Shown here piece after piece: positions 55,650 to 64,000 of a stretch of DNA of 64,000 bases (its first letter is position 1; every line of letters starts with the position of its first letter). Made by a program: the position numbers and the translations under genes. This DNA comes from Flagellimonas aurea (GTDB taxonomy: Bacteria > Bacteroidota > Bacteroidia > Flavobacteriales > Flavobacteriaceae). Below the pieces are notes generated by a model. It worked only from the letters and a program-made list of their open reading frames with translations, had not been told where the DNA came from and ran no database searches. Location: positions 62,001 to 126,000 of the forward strand of contig NZ_JAFLNL010000003.1 of NCBI RefSeq assembly GCF_017313785.1, written 5' to 3'.

Positions 55650-56453
55650 TTAATTCATTTTAATGGGAACGTACTCCCCATTTTCTGGTTTTTCGTAAAA
55701 TGTTTCAGGTTTGGCATCGCCACTCAGCATAACTTCTTCAAAATTGACCGTGCTTGCCGGTTCCAATATCTTTCTTCCCTCATAATTATGCCATGTGATG
55801 GATTTTGGAAGTGCTAATCCGTTCACTTCTTGCCAGTCATCATAGCGAATCCATTTTACATTGTCCGAACTTTCCCCGGAACGGTAGGTTACGGTATAAC
55901 CCAACCAAGCCATCTGGTGGGTATCTGCATCAAAATGGATGAAATATTCATCTTTGGATGAAGCACCAACACCTGATTCATAGGCTATTTGCAGACCGGG
56001 GTATTTTTTGCCTTCATATTCCAAATCTTCGGTAGCAGAATATAGGATGCCATCATCGGACAACACAAAGGGCATAGCGAAGAAATAAAACATCAAATTA
56101 TGATAAAAGCCAGCGTCGCCCTCGTAATTGCCCGCTTCATCTAATAACCAAGCTTGTTCCCCGTCGAAACCCATCGAAAATTGTTCCGTGTCAATTCTGT
56201 CCTTTCGGGTCCATAAATCAATGGTATGGGTTTCGGATTGGTTTGGTTTTGGCAGCACAAAGGATACTGTTCGTTGTGATTTCCATTTTTTCAAACCTCC
56301 ATGTGCATCAAAAACTTTCGTCAAGGCATCAGGATAAACAGCTTCGTCAACCACCATTTCCTGCTGAACTGGCGTTTCATTTTTTTCTGTTTTGGGATTT
56401 TGTTTACAGGCGGTTAGGCCAATAAAAAGTAATAGGATGGTTAATTTGTTCAT
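55650..56453 (-). CDS. DUF6503-type lipoprotein
   Basis: The 267-residue protein has a lipoprotein signal (LLLFIGLTACKQN, Cys about 16) and a domain rich in beta strands (VFDAHGGLKKWKSQRTVSF, IDTEQFSMGFDGEQAWLLDEAGNY, YEGKKYPGLQIAYE). These resemble LolA/LolB-like barrels and outer-membrane sorting proteins; such annotation is common for DUF6503. Function is unknown. Confidence 0.8.
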   Translation of the reverse strand: MNKLTILLLFIGLTACKQNPKTEKNETPVQQEMVVDEAVYPDALTKVFDAHGGLKKWKSQRTVSFVLPKPNQSETHTIDLWTRKDRIDTEQFSMGFDGEQAWLLDEAGNYEGDAGFYHNLMFYFFAMPFVLSDDGILYSATEDLEYEGKKYPGLQIAYESGVGASSKDEYFIHFDADTHQMAWLGYTVTYRSGESSDNVKWIRYDDWQEVNGLALPKSITWHNYEGRKILEPASTVNFEEVMLSGDAKPETFYEKPENGEYVPIKMN

Positions 56454-56521
56454 GGATTAAATTTTACCAGTTGGTCGAAAAGCCCTTTTTATAATTACAG
56501 GAATGGCTATTTTTACCCAGT

Positions 56522-57322
56522 ATGGAAGCTAAATTCATCAGCAGTGCCCAGAATCCCTTGGTAAAAAAGATTCTGCAACTCAAAGAAAAGTCCCGTGAAC
56601 GAAAAAAAACGGGCCTTTTTGTTGTGGAAGGACAACGGGAGCTGGAATTGGCGCAAAAGGGAGGCTATGCTTTGCAAACGCTTCTCTATTGTCCAGAACT
56701 GATGGGTTCCAGCTCCGTTAATGCTTTTACCAAGACTTCCGACCAAGAAATTATCCAAGTTTCCGAAAGTGTTTACGGTAAAATTGCACATCGGGGTACC
56801 ACCGAAGGCATCATGGGTTTGATGCGTTCCAAAGACCATGCGCTGGCAAACATCGTTTTCAAAGACAAAACACCTTTGGTGCTGGTGGCCGAAGCCCCAG
56901 AAAAACCAGGTAATATCGGTGCATTGTTGCGTACTGCCGACGCCGCATCCGTAGATGCCGTTTTAATAGCAAATCCCAAATCAGACCTATATAGTCCAAA
57001 CATTATCCGTTCCAGCGTCGGTTGTCTTTTTACCAACCAGATTGGCGTGGGAACCACGGACGAAATCATTGATTTTTTACAAACCAACCAAATCAAAATT
57101 TACTGTGCTGCACTTACCGCTTCCAAAAATTATGTGGATTGCGATTTTAAAGCCGCTTCCGCCCTTGTAATGGGTACGGAGGCCACCGGATTAACAGAAA
57201 AATGGCTTCAAAATTCCGACCAAAACATAATTATACCGATGCAAGGAGAAATAGATTCCATGAATGTTTCGGTATCCGCTGCAATACTTATATTTGAGGC
57301 GAAGCGCCAGCGCGGATTTTAA
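56522..57322 (+). CDS. SpoU/TrmH-family RNA 2'-O-methyltransferase
   Basis: The 266-residue protein has an N-terminal substrate-binding domain (KILQLKEKSRERKKTGLFVVEGQRELELA) and a C-terminal SPOUT knot domain: EAPEKPGNIGALLRTADA, NIIRSSVGCLF, VMGTEATGLTEKW and the final IPMQGEIDSMNVSVSAAILIFE. It methylates ribose in tRNA or 23S rRNA; the target nucleotide is not readable. It is three bases from the M48 protease gene. Confidence 0.92.
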   Translation: MEAKFISSAQNPLVKKILQLKEKSRERKKTGLFVVEGQRELELAQKGGYALQTLLYCPELMGSSSVNAFTKTSDQEIIQVSESVYGKIAHRGTTEGIMGLMRSKDHALANIVFKDKTPLVLVAEAPEKPGNIGALLRTADAASVDAVLIANPKSDLYSPNIIRSSVGCLFTNQIGVGTTDEIIDFLQTNQIKIYCAALTASKNYVDCDFKAASALVMGTEATGLTEKWLQNSDQNIIIPMQGEIDSMNVSVSAAILIFEAKRQRGF

Positions 57323-57325
57323 GCT

Positions 57326-58558
57326 ATGGAAAAAAACATCCTTTTTTATGTCATTCTGGCCATTCTTGTGGTCCAATACTTGGTTCACCAGTACTTGGAA
57401 TACCTGAATGCCAAGCGTTTCAAATCTACATTGCCACCTGAGCTTGCCGATGTGTTTGATGAACAGGAATATCAAAAATCGCAACAATACAAGAAAATCA
57501 ATTATAAATTTGGAGTCATTTCAGATGGCTTTTCACTGATTCTGACCATCTGCTTTCTTGCTTTTGGAGGTTTTGAATGGGTAGACCAACTTACGCGTTC
57601 CATCACGCAGGACAGTATTCCTATGGCATTGATTTTCTTCGGAATCATTATGTTGGGAAGCGCTATTTTGGGACTCCCCTTTTCCTATTACCGCACTTTT
57701 GTGATTGAAGAAGAATATGGTTTCAACAAAACCACAAAATCCACCTTTTTCTCCGATAAAATAAAGGGCAGCATCCTAACCGTTGTTCTTGGAGGAGGTA
57801 TTTTGACATTGTTCATGTTGTTCTACCAATCTACAGGGGCCAATTTTTGGATCTATGCGTGGATTGCCGTTGGAATCTTCATTTTGTTCATCAACTTATT
57901 CTATAGCCGCTTGATCGTGCCATTGTTCAACAAACAAACACCGCTTGAGGATGGAAGCTTAAAAAGTTCGATTGAAAACTATGCGCAAAAGGTAGGTTTC
58001 GAGCTTCAAAATATATTTGTGATCGATGGTTCTAAAAGGTCCACCAAGGCAAATGCCTATTTTTCAGGTTTCGGGAAAGAGAAAAGAATCACTTTGTTCG
58101 ACACCTTGATCAACGACCTTAGCGAAGATGAAATTGTGGCTGTATTGGCTCACGAAGTAGGTCATTACAAACGTAACCATATCATTGTAAATCTTGTAGT
58201 TTCGCTATTGACCACAGGTTTGACGTTGTTCGTTCTTTCATTGTTCATCAACCATCCAGAAATATCCTTGGCCATTGGGGTCTCCACCCCAAGTTTCCAT
58301 GCTGCCCTGGTCGGGTTTGCATTGTTATACAGTCCAATATCCGAAGTCACTGGATTGATTATGAACTATTTATCCCGAAAATTCGAATTTCAGGCGGATG
58401 ACTTTGCGAAAAATACTTTTGCGGCAACCCCTTTGGTCTCTTCCTTAAAAAAGTTGTCCAAAAAGAGTTTGAGCAATTTAACACCTCACCCAGCTTACGT
58501 ATTCGTACATTATTCACACCCCCCTTTAGTGGAACGTATCCGAAACCTAAAGGCATAG
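57326..58558 (+). CDS. M48-family CAAX-type membrane metalloprotease
   Basis: The 410-residue protein resembles Ste24p. It has several membrane segments and the zinc motif HEVGHYKRNH in AVLAHEVGHYKRNH, a YSRLIVPLFNKQTPLEDGSL loop, DGSKRSTKANAYFSGFG, and the third ligand region EFQADDFA. Bacterial members are probably proteases of misfolded membrane proteins rather than prenyl protein processors. Confidence 0.92.
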   Translation: MEKNILFYVILAILVVQYLVHQYLEYLNAKRFKSTLPPELADVFDEQEYQKSQQYKKINYKFGVISDGFSLILTICFLAFGGFEWVDQLTRSITQDSIPMALIFFGIIMLGSAILGLPFSYYRTFVIEEEYGFNKTTKSTFFSDKIKGSILTVVLGGGILTLFMLFYQSTGANFWIYAWIAVGIFILFINLFYSRLIVPLFNKQTPLEDGSLKSSIENYAQKVGFELQNIFVIDGSKRSTKANAYFSGFGKEKRITLFDTLINDLSEDEIVAVLAHEVGHYKRNHIIVNLVVSLLTTGLTLFVLSLFINHPEISLAIGVSTPSFHAALVGFALLYSPISEVTGLIMNYLSRKFEFQADDFAKNTFAATPLVSSLKKLSKKSLSNLTPHPAYVFVHYSHPPLVERIRNLKA

Positions 58559-58602
58559 TTTTTGTTGTTTAGATAATAAGATTATAGTAAATTTAATATA
58601 CT

Positions 58603-60807
58603 ATGACAGAGGCTGCTATTGAAAAAGAGAACAAGGAGATTGCGAAGCAGTACAAGGAATTACTTCGCATAAGCTACCAAACATTGACGGACGAGGACAA
58701 GAAGTTGATTCGTTCCGCATTTGATGTGGCCGTGGACGCCCATAAGGACCAACGAAGGAAATCCGGGGAAGCCTATATCTTCCATCCCATTGCCGTAGCT
58801 AAGATCGTAGCTTCGGAAATTGGTCTCGATGCCGTTTCCATTGCATCTGCCCTGCTCCACGATGTCGTTGAGGACACTGTTTATACCTTGGCCGATATTG
58901 AACGGATGTTCGGGGAGACAGTTGCCCGAATTGTGGATGGGTTGACCAAGATTGCGCATCTCAAGAAAGATAAAGATATAAGTCAGCAAGCAGAGAATTT
59001 CAGAAAAATGCTGCTGACCCTACATGATGATGTCCGGGTAATCATCATCAAGATAGCCGACCGTTACCACAATATGCTCACCATGGATTCCATGCCTGAG
59101 CACAAACAGGTGAAGATTGCTTCGGAAACCCTCTACATCTATGCGCCGTTGGCTCACAGAATTGGGCTGTACAACATCAAAACCCATTTGGAGGACCTTT
59201 CCCTAAAGTATACGGAGCCAGAGGTCTACAACGACATTTACGCCAAAATCGAGGATACGGAAGAGGAGAGCCTTGCCTATATCGAGGATTTTTCCAATGT
59301 GATCAGGACATCGTTGGACAAAGAAGGCCTTAATTATTTTATCAAGGGCAGGATGAAGTCCATTTTTTCTATTCGTAGAAAAATGAAGGCACAAAATGTC
59401 TCTTTTGATGAAGTCTACGACAAGTTCGCCATCCGAATTATCTATAAATCCGACAAGAAAAACGAAAAATTCCTTGCCTGGAAAATATATTCCATTGTTA
59501 CCGACCACTTTACTCCCAACCCTATCCGTTTACGCGACTGGATTACCTCGCCAAAATCTACGGGTTACGAAGCGCTCCACATTACCGTTATGGGCCCCAA
59601 GGGCAAATGGGTAGAGGTTCAGATTCGAAGTGAGCGCATGCACGAGATTGCCGAAAAAGGATATGCCGCCCACTTTAAATACAAGCACGGAGCGCAAAAA
59701 GAGCAAGGTATCGAGGAGTGGCTAAACAAATTACAGGAGGCATTGGAAAGCGCCAATGGCAACGCAGTTGATTTTGTGGAGGAATTTAAGCTCAACCTAT
59801 ACTCCAAAGAAATATTCGTATTCACTCCAAAAGGAGATTTAAAATCGATGCCGAAGGGTGCGACAGCGTTGGATTTCGCTTTCAACATCCATACGGAAAT
59901 TGGGATGAAGACCCGAGGGGCCAAGGTCAATGGAAAACTGGTACCACTGGGAACAAAACTAAGAAGTGGCGATCAGGTTGAGATCATCACCTCCGAAAGT
60001 GCCAAACCCACCCAGACATGGTTGGATTATGCAGAAACGGCCCGCGCCCGCTCCAAGATAAAATCATCCTTGAGCGAGGAGAAAAAAGAAGTCGCCGAAG
60101 AAGGGAAGGAAATTCTACGCCGTAAACTCAAGGCACAGAAAATTAACCTGAACGAGGATACCGTGAACAAATTGGTGACCTTTTTCAAACTAAAAACCAG
60201 TTTGGACCTTTTCTATCGGGTTGGTATCGGGGTTATCGACAACGACAAGTTGAAAGATTTCTCTTCGTCCTATCACAACGCATTTATCAATTTCTTCAAA
60301 AACAGGATACGTAAAAGTCCTGCTCCAAAAGATGTTGATAGAAATGAGATTACCACCAAATACGATCTGCTTGTTTTTGGTAAAGAGGAAGAAAGGCTCA
60401 ACTATAAATTGTCCCAATGTTGCAACCCCATACCTGGGGACGAAGTATTTGGCTTCGTAAGTGTAAACGATGGTATCAAGGTCCATAAAAAGAACTGTCC
60501 CAATGCTATTTCACTTCAATCCAACTATGCCTACCGCATCATTAGTGCCAAATGGATAGATTCCTCTCAAGAAGAATTTTCCGTCGACATCCAAATCACG
60601 GGCATCGACAACATGGGGCTGGTAAAGGATATCACCAAAATTATTTCGGAAAATATGCACGTAAATATGAGGAACCTCAATTTTAGTGCGGACGGCGGAA
60701 CCTTTAAGGGGAAAATTACGCTCGTGGTAAAAAACAATAATATCCTACAACGGCTGATGAACAATTTAAAGCAGGTCGAAGGTATAGATAAAGTGACCAG
60801 AATTTAA
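58603..60807 (+). CDS. bifunctional (p)ppGpp synthetase/hydrolase
   Basis: The 734-residue RelA/SpoT homologue has an intact hydrolase HD site (LLHDVVEDT, H86/D87) in the N-terminal domain, a synthetase domain (GRMKSIFSIRRKM, KFAIRIIYKSD, GYEALHITVMGPKGKWVEVQIRS), a TGS domain near 395-455 (VFTPKGDLKSMPKGATALDFAF), a helical domain, a Cys-Cys region (LSQCCNPIPGDE) and a C-terminal ACT domain. It sets the stringent response. The Fur-family gene and purA, a GTP/ppGpp-sensitive enzyme in many bacteria, follow. Confidence 0.95.
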   Translation: MTEAAIEKENKEIAKQYKELLRISYQTLTDEDKKLIRSAFDVAVDAHKDQRRKSGEAYIFHPIAVAKIVASEIGLDAVSIASALLHDVVEDTVYTLADIERMFGETVARIVDGLTKIAHLKKDKDISQQAENFRKMLLTLHDDVRVIIIKIADRYHNMLTMDSMPEHKQVKIASETLYIYAPLAHRIGLYNIKTHLEDLSLKYTEPEVYNDIYAKIEDTEEESLAYIEDFSNVIRTSLDKEGLNYFIKGRMKSIFSIRRKMKAQNVSFDEVYDKFAIRIIYKSDKKNEKFLAWKIYSIVTDHFTPNPIRLRDWITSPKSTGYEALHITVMGPKGKWVEVQIRSERMHEIAEKGYAAHFKYKHGAQKEQGIEEWLNKLQEALESANGNAVDFVEEFKLNLYSKEIFVFTPKGDLKSMPKGATALDFAFNIHTEIGMKTRGAKVNGKLVPLGTKLRSGDQVEIITSESAKPTQTWLDYAETARARSKIKSSLSEEKKEVAEEGKEILRRKLKAQKINLNEDTVNKLVTFFKLKTSLDLFYRVGIGVIDNDKLKDFSSSYHNAFINFFKNRIRKSPAPKDVDRNEITTKYDLLVFGKEEERLNYKLSQCCNPIPGDEVFGFVSVNDGIKVHKKNCPNAISLQSNYAYRIISAKWIDSSQEEFSVDIQITGIDNMGLVKDITKIISENMHVNMRNLNFSADGGTFKGKITLVVKNNNILQRLMNNLKQVEGIDKVTRI

Positions 60808-60817
60808 TTTTTAACTG

Positions 60818-60825
60818 TACCTTTG
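60818..60825 (+). promoter_or_regulatory. -7 promoter box (TACCTTTG) before the Fur-family gene
   Basis: A perfect TAnnTTTG box, in the most frequent TACCTTTG form, ends 23 bases before the ATG at 60849. It lies just after the relA/spoT stop, giving the regulator and purA their own start. No TTG is at the usual spacing. Confidence 0.5.
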
Positions 60826-60848
60826 TGCATTAGCATAGGTAGAAAGCC

Positions 60849-61304
60849 ATGGGAAACAATAAAAATCAGGAAATTGTAAAAAACGTGTTCACGGCCTATC
60901 TTGAGGAAAAAGGACACCGCAAGACCCCTGAACGCTACGCCATTTTACAGGAAATTTATGAAAGCGACGATCATTTTGATGTAGAATCCCTTTACATTAA
61001 AATGAAAACCAAGAATTATAGGGTGAGTCGTGCAACACTTTACAATACCATCGAACTTTTATTGGAATGTAAGTTGGTTCGAAAGCACCAATTTGGAAAA
61101 AATCAGGCCCAGTACGAAAAGTCCTATTTTGACCGCCAGCACGATCACGTGATACTGACCGATACCGGCGAGGTTGTAGAGTTTTGTGACCCGCGCATTC
61201 AATCCATCAAAAAAACCATTGAGGAGGTCTTTGACATAAAGATCAGTAACCACTCATTATACTTCTACGGAACCCGAAACAAAGAAAAAAACCTAACTGA
61301 ATAA
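60849..61304 (+). CDS. Fur-family transcriptional regulator
   Basis: The 151-residue protein has the winged-helix domain ([52 protein letters not shown]) and a dimerisation domain with [22 protein letters not shown]. The CxxC pair that holds structural zinc in E. coli Fur (CLDCG) is replaced by LTDTG. The metal sensed (iron, zinc or peroxide response) cannot be fixed. It precedes purA by 12 bases. Confidence 0.9.
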   Translation: MGNNKNQEIVKNVFTAYLEEKGHRKTPERYAILQEIYESDDHFDVESLYIKMKTKNYRVSRATLYNTIELLLECKLVRKHQFGKNQAQYEKSYFDRQHDHVILTDTGEVVEFCDPRIQSIKKTIEEVFDIKISNHSLYFYGTRNKEKNLTE

Positions 61305-61316
61305 CCCACATATTAC

Positions 61317-62585
61317 ATGGTAGATTTATTGCTTGGACTCCAATGGGGAGACGAAGGAAAAGGAAAAATTGTTGATGTACTGACCAAGGAATACGATATT
61401 ATCGCCAGATTTCAAGGAGGTCCAAATGCAGGGCACACTTTGGAATTTGATGGTATAAAACACGTTTTGCACACCATTCCGTCCGGAATATTTCATAAAA
61501 ATGCCATCAATGTGGTAGGCAACGGAGTCGTAATCGACCCTGTGATATTTAAAAAGGAGCTCGATAATTTGGAGAAATTCAATATAGACATCGAAACCAA
61601 GCTCTTTATATCAAGAAAAGCACATTTAATATTGCCCACCCACCGGTTGTTGGATGCCGCTTCCGAGGCTTCCAAAGGGAAGGCAAAAATCGGTTCCACC
61701 TTAAAAGGTATTGGACCGACATACATGGACAAAACCGGCCGAAACGGTATGCGCGTAGGCGATTTGGAGTTCGACGATTGGAAAACTAAATATAGGGCTT
61801 TGGCCGACAAGCACGAAGCCATGATCGATTTTTACAATGTGGACATCCAATACAACCTTGATGAATTGGAAGCCGAGTTCTGCGAAGGTGTGGAAAGATT
61901 GAAAAAATTAACCTTCATCGATAGTGAAGAATACATCTTTAAAGCTCAGACCGAAGGCAAAAAAATATTGGCAGAGGGAGCACAAGGCTCTCTGTTGGAC
62001 ATTGATTTTGGAACCTATCCATTCGTAACATCGTCAAACACTACCGCTGCCGGTGCCTGTACCGGTTTGGGTGTTGCTCCCAACAATATCAAAAATGTGT
62101 TGGGAATTTTCAAGGCCTATACCACCAGAGTGGGAAGCGGCCCCTTCCCTACCGAATTATTTGATGAAGACGGTGCCACAATGGCCAAGGTCGGCAACGA
62201 ATTTGGTGCTACAACAGGAAGACCCCGACGTTGCGGTTGGTTGGATTTGGTTGCCTTGAAATATGCCGTTCAAATTAACGGTGTAACAGAACTGATGATG
62301 ATGAAAGCCGACGTTCTTAGCGGTTTTGACACCATAAAGGTCTGTACTGCATACCAATATAAAGGAGAGAAGATCCAGCATTTACCTTACAGTATAGAGG
62401 AAGAATATGTAACCCCTGTTTATACTGAAATGAAGGGCTGGTCCGAGAATCTTACAAAACTATCCAAAGCGGAGGATTTGCCTGCAACCTTAAATGATTA
62501 CATTGCCTTTTTGGAAGAGCAGTTAAACGTACCCATAAAGATTGTATCGGTAGGACCGGATAGACTTCAGACCATTCATAGGTAA
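61317..62585 (+). CDS. purA: adenylosuccinate synthase
   Basis: The 422-residue enzyme starts VDLLLGLQWGDEGKGKIVD (GTP-binding loop GDEGKGK) and carries GGPNAGHT, IGSTLKGIGPTYMDK, AEGAQGSLLDIDFGTYPFVTSSNTTAAGACTGLG and RPRRCGWLDL. It makes adenylosuccinate from IMP, aspartate and GTP. It is probably co-transcribed with the upstream Fur-family gene. Confidence 0.96.
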   Translation: MVDLLLGLQWGDEGKGKIVDVLTKEYDIIARFQGGPNAGHTLEFDGIKHVLHTIPSGIFHKNAINVVGNGVVIDPVIFKKELDNLEKFNIDIETKLFISRKAHLILPTHRLLDAASEASKGKAKIGSTLKGIGPTYMDKTGRNGMRVGDLEFDDWKTKYRALADKHEAMIDFYNVDIQYNLDELEAEFCEGVERLKKLTFIDSEEYIFKAQTEGKKILAEGAQGSLLDIDFGTYPFVTSSNTTAAGACTGLGVAPNNIKNVLGIFKAYTTRVGSGPFPTELFDEDGATMAKVGNEFGATTGRPRRCGWLDLVALKYAVQINGVTELMMMKADVLSGFDTIKVCTAYQYKGEKIQHLPYSIEEEYVTPVYTEMKGWSENLTKLSKAEDLPATLNDYIAFLEEQLNVPIKIVSVGPDRLQTIHR

Positions 62586-62662
62586 GTTTATACTTTTTAA
62601 GGCTGATTGGTTGTTTCATTTTTAATATGTTTTAAACGAAAATTGACCAAAAGTCAAGTACT

Positions 62663-63103
62663 ATGACCAAGGACATTCTAAATGACCTAATCGCACAGAA
62701 CCAAAAAACATGTGATTTTACCTTTAACGAAATCACACAGGAAAACAGTGCTCTAAAGTTGAACGATGACACCGCATCCGTCGGGTTCATTTATCGTCAT
62801 ATTGGTGAGATTATGCACCTGCTTGCCCAATTTCTAGGTTTCCCAACAGATGTGGAAAATACCACCATGGGCCAAAAAGACACGGGAAAAGTCTACGACA
62901 AGCAAGAAAGTCAAAAACTTATCGATGACGGCTACCAAGTATTGTACGGCCTTGTTGAAAACCTATCGGAAAAGGAATGGAAGGAAACCTTGGACACCCC
63001 TTTTTTCGGAACTATTTCCAGAGTCAGGCTATTAGGGCATATCTTATATCACACAACTTACCATTGCGGACAAATTACCTTAACGCTTAAACGCGGAAAA
63101 TAA
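62663..63103 (+). CDS. DinB-family protein
   Basis: The 146-residue four-helix protein has histidines in the usual DinB metal positions (FIYRHIGEIMHLL near 43-55, ILYHTTYHCGQI near 130-141). DinB-fold proteins include metal-dependent thiol transferases and uncharacterised damage-inducible proteins. No substrate can be named. Confidence 0.85.
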   Translation: MTKDILNDLIAQNQKTCDFTFNEITQENSALKLNDDTASVGFIYRHIGEIMHLLAQFLGFPTDVENTTMGQKDTGKVYDKQESQKLIDDGYQVLYGLVENLSEKEWKETLDTPFFGTISRVRLLGHILYHTTYHCGQITLTLKRGK

Positions 63104-63198
63104 AAAACAAGGGGCTAACCATTTGGCAGAGAAATCCCAAAGCTTTCTAAACGATGTATGCCACTTCCGTTAAAAACCCTACTTTTGGGCAAAATTTT

Positions 63199-64000
63199 AT
63201 GGACTTGAAAAGCATTTCATTTCTCATTCTATCACTTTTCGCATTTAGCGTTTTTGCCCAGGACCAACAACCTCAACAAGGTGGTCGACAGATCAACATT
63301 GTATACGGGGCGAATTTCACCAAAGATGAGGCCCAGTTCCCAGGTGCGTCAATTTTTAGCAAGGACGATGAGCGACAGGTACAGTTTGAACATCAAGGTG
63401 CAGACCTTTGGTGTGATATTGCTATTTTTTATGCCGAAGAGAACCGCTTAAAGGCCATTGGCAACATTCGCTTGCAGCAAGGGGACTCCATTGAAATGAA
63501 CAGTGCAAAACTGGATTGGGACGGCAATACCAGTTTGGCCAAGGCTTGGGAGAACGTAGACCTGACCAACGGGCAAATGCGCTTGACCACCGATACCCTT
63601 TATTTTGATAGAGAGAAACAACTGGCCTATTACAATTCGGGCGGAAAGGTGGTGGACTCCGCTAATGTGCTCACTAGCAAAGTGGGTACTTACTTTATAA
63701 CCCCGAAAAAATATCAATTCCAGCGTAACGTACATATCGACAATCCCGATTATATTATTGATTCGGAGCAGTTGGACTATTACACCACCTCTAAGAACGC
63801 CTATATGTACGGCCCTTCCACCATTACCGGAGAGGAATACAAAATCTATTGTGAGCGGGGTTTTTATGACACTACTATCGAACAAGGATATGGCATTAAG
63901 AACACCCGTATCGATTACGACAATAAAATAATCGAGGGAGACAGCCTTTATTTCGACAAAGCTTCGGAATTTGCTTCGGCCACGAACAATATTCAGATTA
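63199..64000 (+). CDS. OstA/LptA-like protein, 5' part (C-terminus outside window)
   Basis: The open frame runs from the ATG at 63199 to the window end, about 267 codons. Residues 2-21 form a signal peptide (ISFLILSLFAFSVFAQ). The mature part has repeated beta-jellyroll strands typical of the OstA-like fold (GNIRLQQGDSIEMNSAKLDW, LTTDTLYFDREKQLAYY, IEGDSLYFDKASEFA). This family includes LptA-like periplasmic LPS transport proteins. An earlier in-frame ATG at 63154 would spoil the signal peptide start and is less likely. Confidence 0.85.
   Translation, partial: MDLKSISFLILSLFAFSVFAQDQQPQQGGRQINIVYGANFTKDEAQFPGASIFSKDDERQVQFEHQGADLWCDIAIFYAEENRLKAIGNIRLQQGDSIEMNSAKLDWDGNTSLAKAWENVDLTNGQMRLTTDTLYFDREKQLAYYNSGGKVVDSANVLTSKVGTYFITPKKYQFQRNVHIDNPDYIIDSEQLDYYTTSKNAYMYGPSTITGEEYKIYCERGFYDTTIEQGYGIKNTRIDYDNKIIEGDSLYFDKASEFASATNNIQI

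Noticed and set aside
1..64000. CRISPR array, prophage, integron or transposon
   Set aside because: No regularly spaced identical repeats, phage structural genes, integrase or transposase were found in any frame.

Overview
The window looks like chromosomal core-type sequence from a marine member of the Flavobacteriaceae, perhaps an Allomuricauda/Muricauda relative. The genus is a guess from gene content; no rRNA marker is present. Evidence for the family is a giant SprB-like repeat adhesin, SusC/SusD, GldI, several TAnnTTTG promoter boxes, scarce Shine-Dalgarno sequences, tightly overlapping operons, and the paired acyl-CoA carboxylase and methylmalonyl-CoA mutase sets. I see no tRNA, rRNA, CRISPR array, prophage or insertion sequence.

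Layout. 1-5024 (-): 5' part of a giant repeat-rich surface protein. 5175-6293 (+): lipoprotein sugar dehydrogenase. 6299-21004: a coherent peptidoglycan/amino-sugar locus. murQ and a DeoR regulator run leftward. Divergent from them run a NagB-deacetylase fusion, SusC, SusD, a GHL10 glycosidase lipoprotein, a GNAT, an AmpG-like permease, a NagZ-type GH3 enzyme, a methyltransferase and AnmK. 21006-23468: an efflux pump and a Gfo/Idh/MocA oxidoreductase. 23513-31574: a three-gene biotin-dependent carboxylase (-) facing udk-divIC-mutA-mutB (+), which together give propionyl-CoA to succinyl-CoA apart from the epimerase. 31709-37491 (+): parA-parB-DUF5683-dapB-lepB-wbqC-DUF6122. 37480-43632 (-): a nuclease-fold protein, two rhomboids, mutL, a small membrane protein, ribH and a TPR protein. 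43759-45561 (+): recF, a lipoprotein and a DciA-like protein. 45566-45810: a repeat-rich spacer. 45866-47368 (-): ndk and a PhoD-like phosphatase. 47443-55595 (+): nrnA, gldI, a cyclophilin-FKBP fusion, a DUF3810 protein and two amidohydrolase-like proteins. 55650-56453 (-): a lipoprotein. 56522-64000 (+): an SpoU methyltransferase, an M48 protease, relA/spoT, a Fur-family regulator, purA, dinB and the start of an OstA/LptA-like protein.

How the genes work together. The most coherent system is 6299-21004. The GHL10 enzyme could cut glycan outside the inner membrane, SusCD could import fragments across the outer membrane, and the AmpG-like carrier across the inner membrane. NagZ would then release GlcNAc, AnmK would make MurNAc-6-P, MurQ would make GlcNAc-6-P, and the NagB fusion would lead to fructose-6-P. 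No nagA is present in the window, yet the NagB protein carries a PIG-L deacetylase domain, so the fusion may supply the missing step. This is the strongest candidate for an under-described system. Secondary points are repeat palindromes inside mutA and mutB, a pair of amidohydrolase-fold proteins with lost metal ligands, and a MutL without the canonical endonuclease motif.
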